Positions 1 to 5,275 are shown, counted from the first letter of the stretch. The stretch: 5,275 nucleotides of DNA from Sphingomonadales bacterium (GCA_011051815.1 DRKK01000245.1:1-5275), one strand, 5' to 3'. Made by a program: numbers and translations. The notes: a model not told the origin generated them from the sequence alone.

Positions 1-57
1 ATACATGCAATGACGGGATTGCCAAAGCTTTTTTTTGACAAACCCTTTTGGGCGGGT

Positions 58-843
58 TTATTCCGGTTTGTAAAATTTCAGGGTAAAGCGATCAGATTCG
101 CCGATTTTAAGAAATTCAGCCCGCTTGTCGGTGAAGGGCAGGGAACCGCTGAGGGTCGGCGGCAGGGACCAGACGCCGCGCGGATGCTTCTTGCTGTCCG
201 CAGGGTTTCTGTTGATGTCGCTTTCGGCGAGGAATTTAAAACCGGCTTTTTCTGCTATGCCGCGAAAATGGCTTTCATTGACATAACCATTTTTGCCCTT
301 GGGGTCCGCGCTTTGGGGGATGCTTTCATCCCCAGCATGGTCGACGATGGACAGAATGCCGCCGGGTTTCAGCATGGCATAGATGGCCTTCACATGGTCC
401 AGGGCCGGGGCATCATATATGATGAAACCATGGGCGCGAAAAACCATTACCATATCCACCTTGCCATAAGGCACGTTATCCACCTTTTCGGGAAAGTCTG
501 ATTTACTGCCTACCGGGATATATTTTCCCTTGTCTTTCAGAAAAGGTTCCAGAATCTCCCGGTACCATCCGCCCTGACCGCCGGGCCAGATTTCAACCAC
601 GGTCATATGCGGCTCAACCCCGATGAATTTCAGGGTTTCCCGGGGGTGACGGTATTTATCCCGCGCCATATGGCCATCCGACCGGTGACCATCTGTTAGA
701 ATACGCTCAAGTTTGGTCGTGGCCTGCGCACTCATCCGGTGGTCCGCAACGGTTTCGCTGGCGATTGAATTTGCGGCGGCACTAAAAAGCAGAAAAGATG
801 TTGTAAAGGCGAACATCAGGGGATTTTTGATGGTTTTAATCAT
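58..843 (-). CDS. Predicted exported class I SAM-dependent methyltransferase, COG4798-like
   Basis: This 261-aa protein resembles the COG4798 'predicted methyltransferase' family, whose substrate is unknown. Residues 1-28 look like a Sec signal peptide: a basic start (MIKTIKN), a hydrophobic core at about 8-24, and a possible cleavage after Ser-Ile-Ala near residue 28. The methyltransferase fold follows: the glycine-rich SAM loop VVEIWPGGQGGW at 82-93, an R-A-H-G-F segment at 136-140, LKPGG at 158-162, and the C-terminal family signatures NESHFRGIAEKAGF (189-202), AESDINRNPAD (206-216) and a final DRFTLKFYKP. An in-frame TAG lies 7-9 bases before the ATG, so translation cannot start further upstream. 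The nearest Shine-Dalgarno-like AAGG is unusually far, about 16 bases. The gene follows a hairpin that should separate it from the operon upstream. Family assignment is fairly secure; export is inferred from the N-terminus; the acceptor is unknown. Confidence 0.87.
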   Translation of the reverse strand: MIKTIKNPLMFAFTTSFLLFSAAANSIASETVADHRMSAQATTKLERILTDGHRSDGHMARDKYRHPRETLKFIGVEPHMTVVEIWPGGQGGWYREILEPFLKDKGKYIPVGSKSDFPEKVDNVPYGKVDMVMVFRAHGFIIYDAPALDHVKAIYAMLKPGGILSIVDHAGDESIPQSADPKGKNGYVNESHFRGIAEKAGFKFLAESDINRNPADSKKHPRGVWSLPPTLSGSLPFTDKRAEFLKIGESDRFTLKFYKPE

Positions 844-970
844 GGTGATCTATGTCTTACCTTTGTTGTGAATAGAAGCGCCCGGTTGTCAGGAAAAGCT
901 GATTTTTCGGATTACAAAAGTATGATAGACATATTCTCAGACAATAAAATACACAAAAACTTGATCGGAA

Positions 971-1014
971 TGTAGGAGAATGCTGGTATTGGACTATGCC
1001 AGCATTCTCCTATA
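971..1014 (-). terminator. Long hairpin ending the methyltransferase/secreted-protein operon
   Basis: Bases 971-989 pair with 996-1014 to make a stem of up to 19 pairs, with two G-T wobbles and no mismatch, around the 6-base loop TGGACT. The core (AGGAGAATGCTGG against CCAGCATTCTCCT) is a perfect 13-base inverted repeat. It starts 18 bases after the stop codon of the minus-strand gene ending at 1033, where a terminator is expected. On the minus strand no clean U-run follows at once; a run of five T comes only about ten bases later. Thus it may be an imperfect intrinsic terminator or a 3'-end stabilising hairpin. It could also be a copy of a dispersed intergenic repeat, which one window cannot show. 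Confidence 0.55.
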
Positions 1015-1032
1015 AATTTTCCTTGTCGATTA

Positions 1033-1578
1033 TTACTTATTAACCGCCACCGGCACCATCACATGTACCATGGGGGTGTTATCCCACATGACATAGGGCC
1101 CGCTGGCAAAGGGATCACGCGGCAGATCTTTGAGCATAGATTTTGGCATCAGCATCATCAGATGCGGCCCTTCCTGTACCCATACGCCACCGTCATTTGG
1201 GTCGGTCGCCGCGGGGTTGTCATTATTGACGAGGGCATCCCCCTGTAACATGTAGGAAAAGCCGATAACATCGGTTGAGAATGTTGTTCCATCCTTGGCT
1301 GCTTTCATCCAGGCCATCCAGACAGCATCATTACACATGGGGTGAACATCGCCTGGAATAAGGGCAACACCCGGCATGCAGGTCCAGCCATTTGAGCCTT
1401 TTCTCAGTATGGTTCCGTCCGCATCCATTACGGTTGCCTTGTCAGAGATAGAGGCTGGTGCGGCGGAGACGGCACGGGCTATTTTTGCTTCTTTCGTTTC
1501 TGCATTTCCGGCATAGGAAATTCCGGCAAGGCATAGGCTGAGAAGTGATGAAATTGTAAAAGTTATAAATTTGGTCAT
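1033..1578 (-). CDS. Secreted methionine-rich protein of unknown function with two cysteines
   Basis: I recognise no named domain and assign no function. The 181-aa protein starts with a convincing Sec signal peptide (hydrophobic core about 4-19, cleavage likely after Ser-Tyr-Ala at residue 23). The mature part of about 158 residues is predicted periplasmic. It contains MDADGTILRKGSNGWTCMPG at 51-70, where a Gly-Trp-Thr-Cys-Met motif stands out, a second Cys in HPMCNDAVWMAW (79-90), a GFSYMLQGD turn (106-114), GPHLMMLMP (137-145) and a C-terminal PYVMWDNTPMVHVMVP (161-176). The only mature cysteines are 67 and 82, which could form a disulfide. There are thirteen methionines and three histidines (79, 139, 172) in the mature part. 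AAGGAA lies 5 bases before the ATG and overlaps the stop codon of the methyltransferase gene 10 bases upstream, indicating translational coupling. I have the impression of similar proteins in other Proteobacteria, but cannot name a family. Confidence 0.85.
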   Translation of the reverse strand: MTKFITFTISSLLSLCLAGISYAGNAETKEAKIARAVSAAPASISDKATVMDADGTILRKGSNGWTCMPGVALIPGDVHPMCNDAVWMAWMKAAKDGTTFSTDVIGFSYMLQGDALVNNDNPAATDPNDGGVWVQEGPHLMMLMPKSMLKDLPRDPFASGPYVMWDNTPMVHVMVPVAVNK

Positions 1579-1588
1579 AACATTTCCT

Positions 1589-2659
1589 TTATAGGTTTGC
1601 TGTTGTTGCTTCGAAAACGATATTGGTTGGTGTGGTGGTGGCTATACGCACTGAGGAGAAACCCGCATCCTTTAGAACCTGCGTCAGCCTTTCTGGTCCC
1701 GCCTGTGCGCCGAGGCACAAGGCCACATCCTGCGAGCGGGATGTGGGCAGGCAGATCAGGGTAGAGGCCGCATAGAATACGCCGCCCAGGGGATGTAGAT
1801 TATCCTCAATTTTGTCTCCGGCCATGGGTTCTACCACCATCAGGACCCCGCCGGGCTTTAAGCCCTCGCGAATATGGCGCGCAACGCCAACCGGGTCCCC
1901 CATGTCATGGAGAGCATCAAAAATACAGGCAAAATCAAAGCCATCATCTGTGGCAATATCTTTGGCGCCTATTTCTTCGAACTGAATGTTGTCAATGCCG
2001 GCATCGACGGCCTTGGCGCGGGCATCAACAATGGATGGGCCATGCAGGTCATAGCCATAGACTTTTGAATTGGGAAAGGTTTTTGCCATCAATACGGAGG
2101 AAGACCCGTGACCGCAGCCAATGTCGGCAATGGTGCCACCGGCATCCAGCTTCTCTTTGACACCATTCAGAGCTGGAATCCAGTTTTCGATCAGATTGGC
2201 CTCATAGCCGGGGCGGAAAAAGCGGTCCGTACCACAAAACTGGCACACATGCTGATCCCCCCATGGGCGGCCTTTGCCGCTTTTAAAAACATCCAGTGCC
2301 GTGTCATGTTCGGAAAATTGCGCCACAATAATCTGCAACAGGCCATGCATATTGGCAAGGCTGTTTTCATCGGCAAAGATGGCGGCCTGTTCCGGGCTTA
2401 AGTAGAATTGCTTGCTGTTGGCATCGTAGTTGACATAGCCATTGGCGGCATTGGCCGCCAGCATTTCCTGCAAATAGCGCGGATCAACCTTGGCAATATC
2501 CGCGATGTCCTGTGCGGTGCGCCGATTGCCGTCCGCCATCGCGCGGAAAACCCCTGATTGATCTCCGATATAAGACAGTAGAATGCTTAACGCCGCACTG
2601 GCATCGCCGACAATTTTTCCGGCGAGGGCCTCCAGCTTTGCCATGTTTAAATCTGTCAT
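1589..2659 (-). CDS. Winged-helix class I SAM-dependent methyltransferase, Rv2258c-like
   Basis: This 356-aa protein has the two-domain layout of the methyltransferases related to Mycobacterium Rv2258c. Residues 1 to about 95 form an alpha-helical winged-helix domain, seen in TAQDIADIAKVDPRYLQEML (48-67), GYVNYD and FYLSPEQAAIF; in this type of enzyme the domain usually mediates dimerisation rather than DNA binding. The link segment DRFFRPGYEANLIENWIPAL (145-164) is typical of the family. The Rossmann domain carries IADIGCGHG (177-185), the acidic Asp204 after strand 2 (YGYDLHG), DALHDMGDP (248-256), LKPGGVLMVVEP (267-278) and a C-terminal DAGF. No signal peptide is present, so it acts in the cytoplasm. 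An unusual Cys-X-X-Cys pair lies at 139-142. AAGGAA six bases before the ATG supports this start. It is the first gene of a tight pair with the secreted protein at 1033-1578. The substrate is unknown. Confidence 0.9.
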   Translation of the reverse strand: MTDLNMAKLEALAGKIVGDASAALSILLSYIGDQSGVFRAMADGNRRTAQDIADIAKVDPRYLQEMLAANAANGYVNYDANSKQFYLSPEQAAIFADENSLANMHGLLQIIVAQFSEHDTALDVFKSGKGRPWGDQHVCQFCGTDRFFRPGYEANLIENWIPALNGVKEKLDAGGTIADIGCGHGSSSVLMAKTFPNSKVYGYDLHGPSIVDARAKAVDAGIDNIQFEEIGAKDIATDDGFDFACIFDALHDMGDPVGVARHIREGLKPGGVLMVVEPMAGDKIEDNLHPLGGVFYAASTLICLPTSRSQDVALCLGAQAGPERLTQVLKDAGFSSVRIATTTPTNIVFEATTANL

Positions 2660-2665
2660 CTATAT

Positions 2666-2671
2666 TTCCTT
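2666..2671 (-). promoter_or_regulatory. Shine-Dalgarno site of the winged-helix methyltransferase
   Basis: The minus strand reads AAGGAA, six bases before the ATG at 2659. It fixes the start of the first gene of the operon. Confidence 0.65.
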
Positions 2672-2752
2672 AAATATATAACCAATGGCCCAAAGAATAT
2701 TGGACAATGTCTTGTTTAATTACGCGACTATTGGGATAAGGAACTGCCTATC

Positions 2753-2780
2753 AGTATATATTAAATTACTGAAATGTCTA
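2753..2780 (-). promoter_or_regulatory. Probable sigma-70-type promoter of the methyltransferase/secreted-protein operon
   Basis: Reading the minus strand, TAGACA (2780-2775) and TATACT (2758-2753) each differ from the sigma-70 consensus at one base and are 16 bases apart. The region is AT-rich. Transcription would begin near 2746 and give a leader of about 87 bases before the ATG at 2659. The -35 element lies only 15 bases past the stop codon of the prenyl synthase gene, so read-through from that gene could also contribute. No clear terminator is visible between them. Downstream of the promoter, 2682-2711 contains several short dyads that could be operator sites. Confidence 0.55.
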
Positions 2781-2794
2781 GATTACGTGAAGGC

Positions 2795-3814
2795 CTAATA
2801 GGCTCGGTTGATACAGAAATCAACGATGTCGGTCATGGCTTTGCGGGTGGCATCATCGGGAAAGATGGCAAGAGCATCCTTGGCAATGGCACCGTAATGG
2901 CGGGCGCGCTCCACCGTATCGTGAAGGGCATTATGCCGGGTCATCAGGTCAATGGCCTTCTCAAGATCACCGTCTTTCTGATCCAGCTCTTCGATCGTGC
3001 GGCGCCAGAAATCACGTTCCGCCGTATCACCGCGCCGAAAGGCCAACACAATGGGCAGGGTTACCTTGCCTTCGCGAAAGTCATCGCCAACCGATTTGCC
3101 CAGCTTTTCCTGCTCGGCGGAGAAATCCAGCACATCGTCAATCAACTGAAAGACAATGCCCAGGTTTTTGCCGTAGCTTTTCAGGGCATCCTGTTTCGTG
3201 CCGGGTTTTTCGGCCACCACCGCGCCGATTTCACAGGCGGCGGCAAATAAGGCGGCTGTTTTGGCCACAATCACCTGCATATAGGCATCTTCAGTGGTGT
3301 CCATATCATTGGCGGTGGTCAGTTGCATGACCTCGCCCTCGGCAATGACAGAGGAGGCATTGGACAGAATGGCCAAGACCTCCAGAGAGCCATCGGCCAC
3401 CATAAGTTCAAAGGACCGGCTGAACAGGAAATCGCCCACAAGGACGCTGGCCTTGTTGCCCCAAACGGCGTTCGCGGTCTCAAGGCCTCGCCTCAGGTCG
3501 CTTTCATCCACCACATCATCATGGAGCAGGGTTGCCGAATGGATAAATTCGACACAGGCCGCAAGTTCCGCATGACGTATCCCCTCGTAACCGCACATGC
3601 GGGACGCGGCAAGGGTCAGCATGGGCCGTAACCGTTTGCCACCGGACGCAATCAAATGCCCCGCAAGCTGCGGAATCAGGGCCACGGGGCTTTGCATCTT
3701 CTGAATGATGGTCTGATTCACCTTAACCATATCATCGGCCACAAGGGCGGTCAGGCGGGCCAATGCCGTCTCAGCCTTGGCCTGTTCTTCTTCGAATGAT
3801 ATGACAACGCCCAT
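2795..3814 (-). CDS. ispB: Long-chain all-trans polyprenyl diphosphate synthase (ubiquinone side chain)
   Basis: This trans-isoprenyl diphosphate synthase condenses isopentenyl diphosphate units onto an allylic primer to make the octa-, nona- or decaprenyl tail of ubiquinone in the cytoplasm. From the preferred start (339 aa) it shows GGKRLRP (58-64), the first Asp-rich motif LLHDDVVDESDLRRG with Asp99, Asp100 and Asp103, the second motif QLIDDVLDF with Asp226, Asp227 and Asp230, and GDDFREGKVTLP before the end. These motifs bind magnesium and diphosphate. Small residues (Ala, Thr) five and four positions before the first Asp motif fit a long product. I chose the ATG at 3814 (MGVVISFEEEQ) because relatives as I remember them start there, and the AGGAAA further upstream is too far from the alternative in-frame ATG at 3832. 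The exact chain length cannot be read from sequence, so the symbol names the family rather than an octaprenyl product. Confidence 0.95.
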   Translation of the reverse strand: MGVVISFEEEQAKAETALARLTALVADDMVKVNQTIIQKMQSPVALIPQLAGHLIASGGKRLRPMLTLAASRMCGYEGIRHAELAACVEFIHSATLLHDDVVDESDLRRGLETANAVWGNKASVLVGDFLFSRSFELMVADGSLEVLAILSNASSVIAEGEVMQLTTANDMDTTEDAYMQVIVAKTAALFAAACEIGAVVAEKPGTKQDALKSYGKNLGIVFQLIDDVLDFSAEQEKLGKSVGDDFREGKVTLPIVLAFRRGDTAERDFWRRTIEELDQKDGDLEKAIDLMTRHNALHDTVERARHYGAIAKDALAIFPDDATRKAMTDIVDFCINRAY

Positions 3815-3861
3815 ATGGCAAACCCTGTGCATCTGTGATTGAATAGTTTATTTCCTATGGC

Positions 3862-3891
3862 AAAATAGTCTTGCGGGGCTATAAAGGTCAA
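3862..3891 (-). promoter_or_regulatory. Probable promoter of the prenyl synthase gene
   Basis: The minus strand has CTTGACC, with TTGACC at 3891-3886 matching five of six consensus bases, then 18 bases, then TATTTT at 3867-3862, matching four of six. A transcript would start near 3855 and carry a leader of about 41 bases. The site lies in the shared divergent region before the DUF2007 gene, so the two directions may compete for polymerase. Confidence 0.45.
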
Positions 3892-3899
3892 GATAACTT
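3871..3899 (+). promoter_or_regulatory. Possible weak promoter of the rightward DUF2007-trmN6-S49 operon
   Basis: CTTGCGG (TTGCGG at 3871-3876) is followed after 17 bases by TAACTT (3894-3899). The elements are poor matches, but the position, about 40 bases before the ribosome binding site, is right, and no stronger candidate is seen in 3833-3945. It overlaps the opposing prenyl synthase promoter. Confidence 0.25.
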
Positions 3900-3932
3900 G
3901 GTGAAAGTAAGGGCTTTTTACAAAATACATTC

Positions 3933-3939
3933 AGGTGAG
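3933..3939 (+). promoter_or_regulatory. Shine-Dalgarno site deciding the GTG start of the DUF2007 gene
   Basis: AGGTGAG lies six bases before the GTG at 3946. The same frame stays open upstream to a TTG at 3871, and another GTG lies at 3901, but neither has a comparable site. This makes 3946 the likely start. Confidence 0.65.
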
Positions 3940-3945
3940 AGACGC

Positions 3946-4182
3946 GTGATAGAAATTTTTTCTACTGATAATAATGTTCTTATATCGCGGATATCTGCGC
4001 TTTTTGACGGGGCAGAGGTACCCTTTGTGGTGCTTGGTAATCATGCGAGCCTTTTGGGCGGCGGTATTATGGGCATCGGCCAACGGGTGATGGTGGAAGA
4101 AGAATATATCCCGGAGGCTCTGCGCCTGATTCGGGAAATTGGGATTGAGAGTGATGTGGATTTTGCAGCGGGGCTGGAATGA
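3946..4182 (+). CDS. DUF2007-family small protein (putative signal-transducing protein)
   Basis: The 78-aa product, starting on GTG, matches the small DUF2007 family, which has no established biochemical role and is loosely labelled signal-transducing by weak structural likeness to PII-type folds. It opens with the typical (M)IEIFSTDNNVLISRISALFDGAEVPFVVL, an alternating beta-alpha-beta pattern. It continues with a small-residue loop, NHASLLGGGIMGIGQRVMV (32-50), and an acidic helix EEEYIPEALRLIREIGI. Length and layout are normal for the family. No signal peptide or membrane segment is present. The frame stays open upstream as far as 3871, but those extra 25 residues look unlike the family. 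Its stop codon directly abuts the ATG of the tRNA methyltransferase gene, so the two are co-translated. This neighbourhood is common in Alphaproteobacteria, but what the pairing means is unknown. Confidence 0.85.
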   Translation: MIEIFSTDNNVLISRISALFDGAEVPFVVLGNHASLLGGGIMGIGQRVMVEEEYIPEALRLIREIGIESDVDFAAGLE

Positions 4183-4947
4183 ATGACGGCATGTGAGGGG
4201 ATATCACAGGATGATTTCCTTGGCGGTGCTATCAGGCTCCATCAGCCTGCGGCGGGCTACCGCATCGGCACTGACACGGTTTTCCTTGCGGCCAGCATTG
4301 CTTACGACCGACAGGAACGTATTTTGGATATGGGGGCCGGTACCGGGGGCATTCTAAGCTGCCTCCTGTCGCGAACAGCGGCGCAGTTTGAGGATAATAT
4401 TTTTCACGGCATAGAAATGCAACCCGAATTGCTGGCCCTTGCCCGGCGCAATGCTGCCGACAATGGCTTTGGGGACCATATTCGGTATTTCGCCGGGGAT
4501 ATTGTTCGTCCGCCTGCGGATTGCGAACCCAACAGCTATCACCATGTGGTGTCCAACCCGCCGTACTTAAAGAAAAACGGCGGCCCGGCATCCCCCTTTG
4601 AGACCAAGGCCATGGCCCATACGGTAAGTCATGTTCGGCTGGTGGAGTGGGTTCGTCTATGCCTGCGCATGTTGAAACCGCTGGGCCACCTGACCCTTGT
4701 CCACCGGGCCGACCGGCTGGATGACATCATCGCGGCCCTTCACGGCAAGGCCGGGGATATTATCATTTATCCGCTCTGGTCCGCCGGGGGTAAAGACGCC
4801 CGCCGGGTGATCATACAGGCCAGAAAGGGCAGTAAAGGCATTATTGCCTTGAAACCGGGCCTTATTGTGCATACATCAGAGGGAAACTTCACCCCTCAGG
4901 CTGAGGCCATCCTGCGCCACGGGGCGGGCCTCGATATAACCACTTAA
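4183..4947 (+). CDS. trmN6: TrmN6-like tRNA1(Val) adenine-37 N6-methyltransferase
   Basis: This 254-aa class I methyltransferase belongs to the YfiC/TrmN6 group. The Escherichia coli member methylates N6 of A37 next to the anticodon of tRNA1(Val). The family opening LHQPAAGYRIGTDTVFLAA is at 19-37, the SAM-binding LDMGAGTGG at 48-56, the acidic Glu78 after strand 2, Asp106 in FAGDIV, and the catalytic Asn-Pro-Pro-Tyr at 125-128 inside VSNPPYLKK, the motif of adenine or glutamine N-methyltransferases. LKPLGHLTLVH (164-174) and KDARRVIIQARKG (204-216) complete the fold. The ATG follows the DUF2007 stop with no gap, and a weak GGGGCTGGA serves as the ribosome binding site, so expression is probably coupled. 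The Asn-Pro-Pro-Tyr motif and opening make the subgroup good; the precise tRNA target is inferred from the family. Confidence 0.88.
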   Translation: MTACEGISQDDFLGGAIRLHQPAAGYRIGTDTVFLAASIAYDRQERILDMGAGTGGILSCLLSRTAAQFEDNIFHGIEMQPELLALARRNAADNGFGDHIRYFAGDIVRPPADCEPNSYHHVVSNPPYLKKNGGPASPFETKAMAHTVSHVRLVEWVRLCLRMLKPLGHLTLVHRADRLDDIIAALHGKAGDIIIYPLWSAGGKDARRVIIQARKGSKGIIALKPGLIVHTSEGNFTPQAEAILRHGAGLDITT

Positions 4948-4964
4948 AACAGAAGACAGAAAAT

Positions 4965-5275
4965 ATGCTGAAAAAGATCAAACAATTGCTGACCAAAATC
5001 CCCCTGCCTCTATTCCAGAATCCAGCCCCGGTGGTGGCCATACTACCGTTGGAAGGGGTGATCGGGTCAGGTAGCCGTTTTTCCAGCGCCTTAAATCTGG
5101 CTGGAATTGAAGAAAAAATTGATCAGGCCTTTGACGTTTATAATGTGAAAGCGGTGGCTTTGGCGGTTAATTCGCCCGGCGGCTCGCCAGTGCAGAGTGA
5201 GCTTATCATGCGCCGTATTCAGAAACTTTCGGAAGAAAAAGAAATCCCGGTCTATGCCTTTGCCGAGGATGTGGC
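4965..5275 (+). CDS. S49 family peptidase (SppA/SohB-like), N-terminal part, cut by the window edge
   Basis: The visible 103 residues are the start of a serine peptidase of the S49 (signal peptide peptidase A / SohB) clan, which has a ClpP-like fold. After a basic, moderately hydrophobic start (MLKKIKQLLTKIPLPLF) come PVVAILPLEGVIGSGSRFS (22-40), LNLAGIEEKIDQAF and the family hallmark AVNSPGGSPVQSELI (67-81), whose Gly-Gly lines the oxyanion region. It ends in IPVYAFAEDVA. The catalytic Ser, expected in a Ser-Gly-Gly motif just after this point, lies beyond base 5275, so activity cannot be judged. The N-terminus has no strong transmembrane helix, suggesting a compact cytoplasmic or peripheral form as in the short alphaproteobacterial members. 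The ATG is 17 bases after the trmN6 stop with only a weak purine-rich ribosome site; the frame is intact to the edge. Confidence 0.88.
   Translation, partial: MLKKIKQLLTKIPLPLFQNPAPVVAILPLEGVIGSGSRFSSALNLAGIEEKIDQAFDVYNVKAVALAVNSPGGSPVQSELIMRRIQKLSEEKEIPVYAFAEDV

Noticed and set aside
7..36. GCAAT/ATTGC stem plus eight T at 29-36 as a terminator of a plus-strand gene from the left
   Set aside because: The stem is five pairs and separated from the T-run by six bases, and no plus-strand coding sequence is visible before it.
40..59. AAACCC/GGGTTT hairpin at the end of the exported methyltransferase gene as its terminator
   Set aside because: The stem has only six pairs, overlaps the stop codon, and is followed on the minus strand by GTC and a run of A rather than U.
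10..501. Open plus-strand frame of 163 codons opposite the exported methyltransferase gene
   Set aside because: It lies antisense to a gene with clear family motifs, and its translation shows no domain, signal or ribosome site of its own.
58..2659. Defence or toxin-antitoxin system made of the methyltransferases
   Set aside because: Neither enzyme has DNA methyltransferase motifs, there is no nuclease or toxin partner, and one is predicted to be exported.
2793..2803. GCCTA-A-TAGGC palindrome at the end of the prenyl synthase gene as terminator or operator
   Set aside because: It is mostly inside the coding sequence, has a one-base centre that cannot form a hairpin loop, and no U-run follows.
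2774..3250. Open plus-strand frame of 158 codons opposite the prenyl synthase gene
   Set aside because: It is the complementary shadow of a well-recognised enzyme; the product has no recognisable features.
4232..4591. Open minus-strand frame of 119 codons opposite trmN6
   Set aside because: It is antisense to motif-bearing coding sequence, with a low-complexity, Pro/Arg/Cys/Gln-rich translation.
1..5275. CRISPR array, tRNA, rRNA, transposase or insertion sequence ends
   Set aside because: No regularly spaced repeats, cloverleaf, transposase fragments or target duplications were seen on either strand.

Overview
The window looks like a chromosomal segment of an alphaproteobacterium with roughly balanced base composition. 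The main support is the right half: a long-chain polyprenyl diphosphate synthase gene transcribed leftward, divergent from a rightward set of DUF2007 protein, TrmN6-like tRNA methyltransferase and S49 peptidase. I know this order from many alphaproteobacterial genomes, and the protein sequences fit that class. A more precise placement (for example a Kordiimonadales, Emcibacterales or Sneathiella-like lineage) would be a guess.

Left part (58-2659, all on the minus strand): three accessory genes. A 356-aa cytoplasmic methyltransferase with an N-terminal winged-helix domain (2659-1589) is followed after only 10 bases by a 181-aa exported protein rich in methionine, with two cysteines (1578-1033). 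The pair reads as an operon with a good sigma-70-type promoter at 2753-2780, and ends at a long, nearly perfect hairpin at 971-1014. Next comes a separate gene for a predicted exported class I methyltransferase of the COG4798 type (843-58).

Right part (2795-5275): housekeeping genes. The prenyl synthase (3814-2795) makes the isoprenoid tail of ubiquinone. From the divergent promoter region (3815-3945) start a small DUF2007 protein on a GTG codon (3946-4182), a TrmN6-type methyltransferase whose ATG directly abuts the previous stop (4183-4947), and the start of an S49 (SppA/SohB-like) peptidase that runs off the window (4965 onward).

I see no mobile element, CRISPR array, tRNA or rRNA gene, or defence cassette, and no gene-free stretch longer than 300 bases (the largest is 189). 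Three unrelated class I methyltransferases lie in about 5 kb. The least explained part is the left cassette: a winged-helix methyltransferase coupled to an uncharacterised secreted protein, beside a second methyltransferase that appears to be exported, a compartment not known to contain S-adenosylmethionine.
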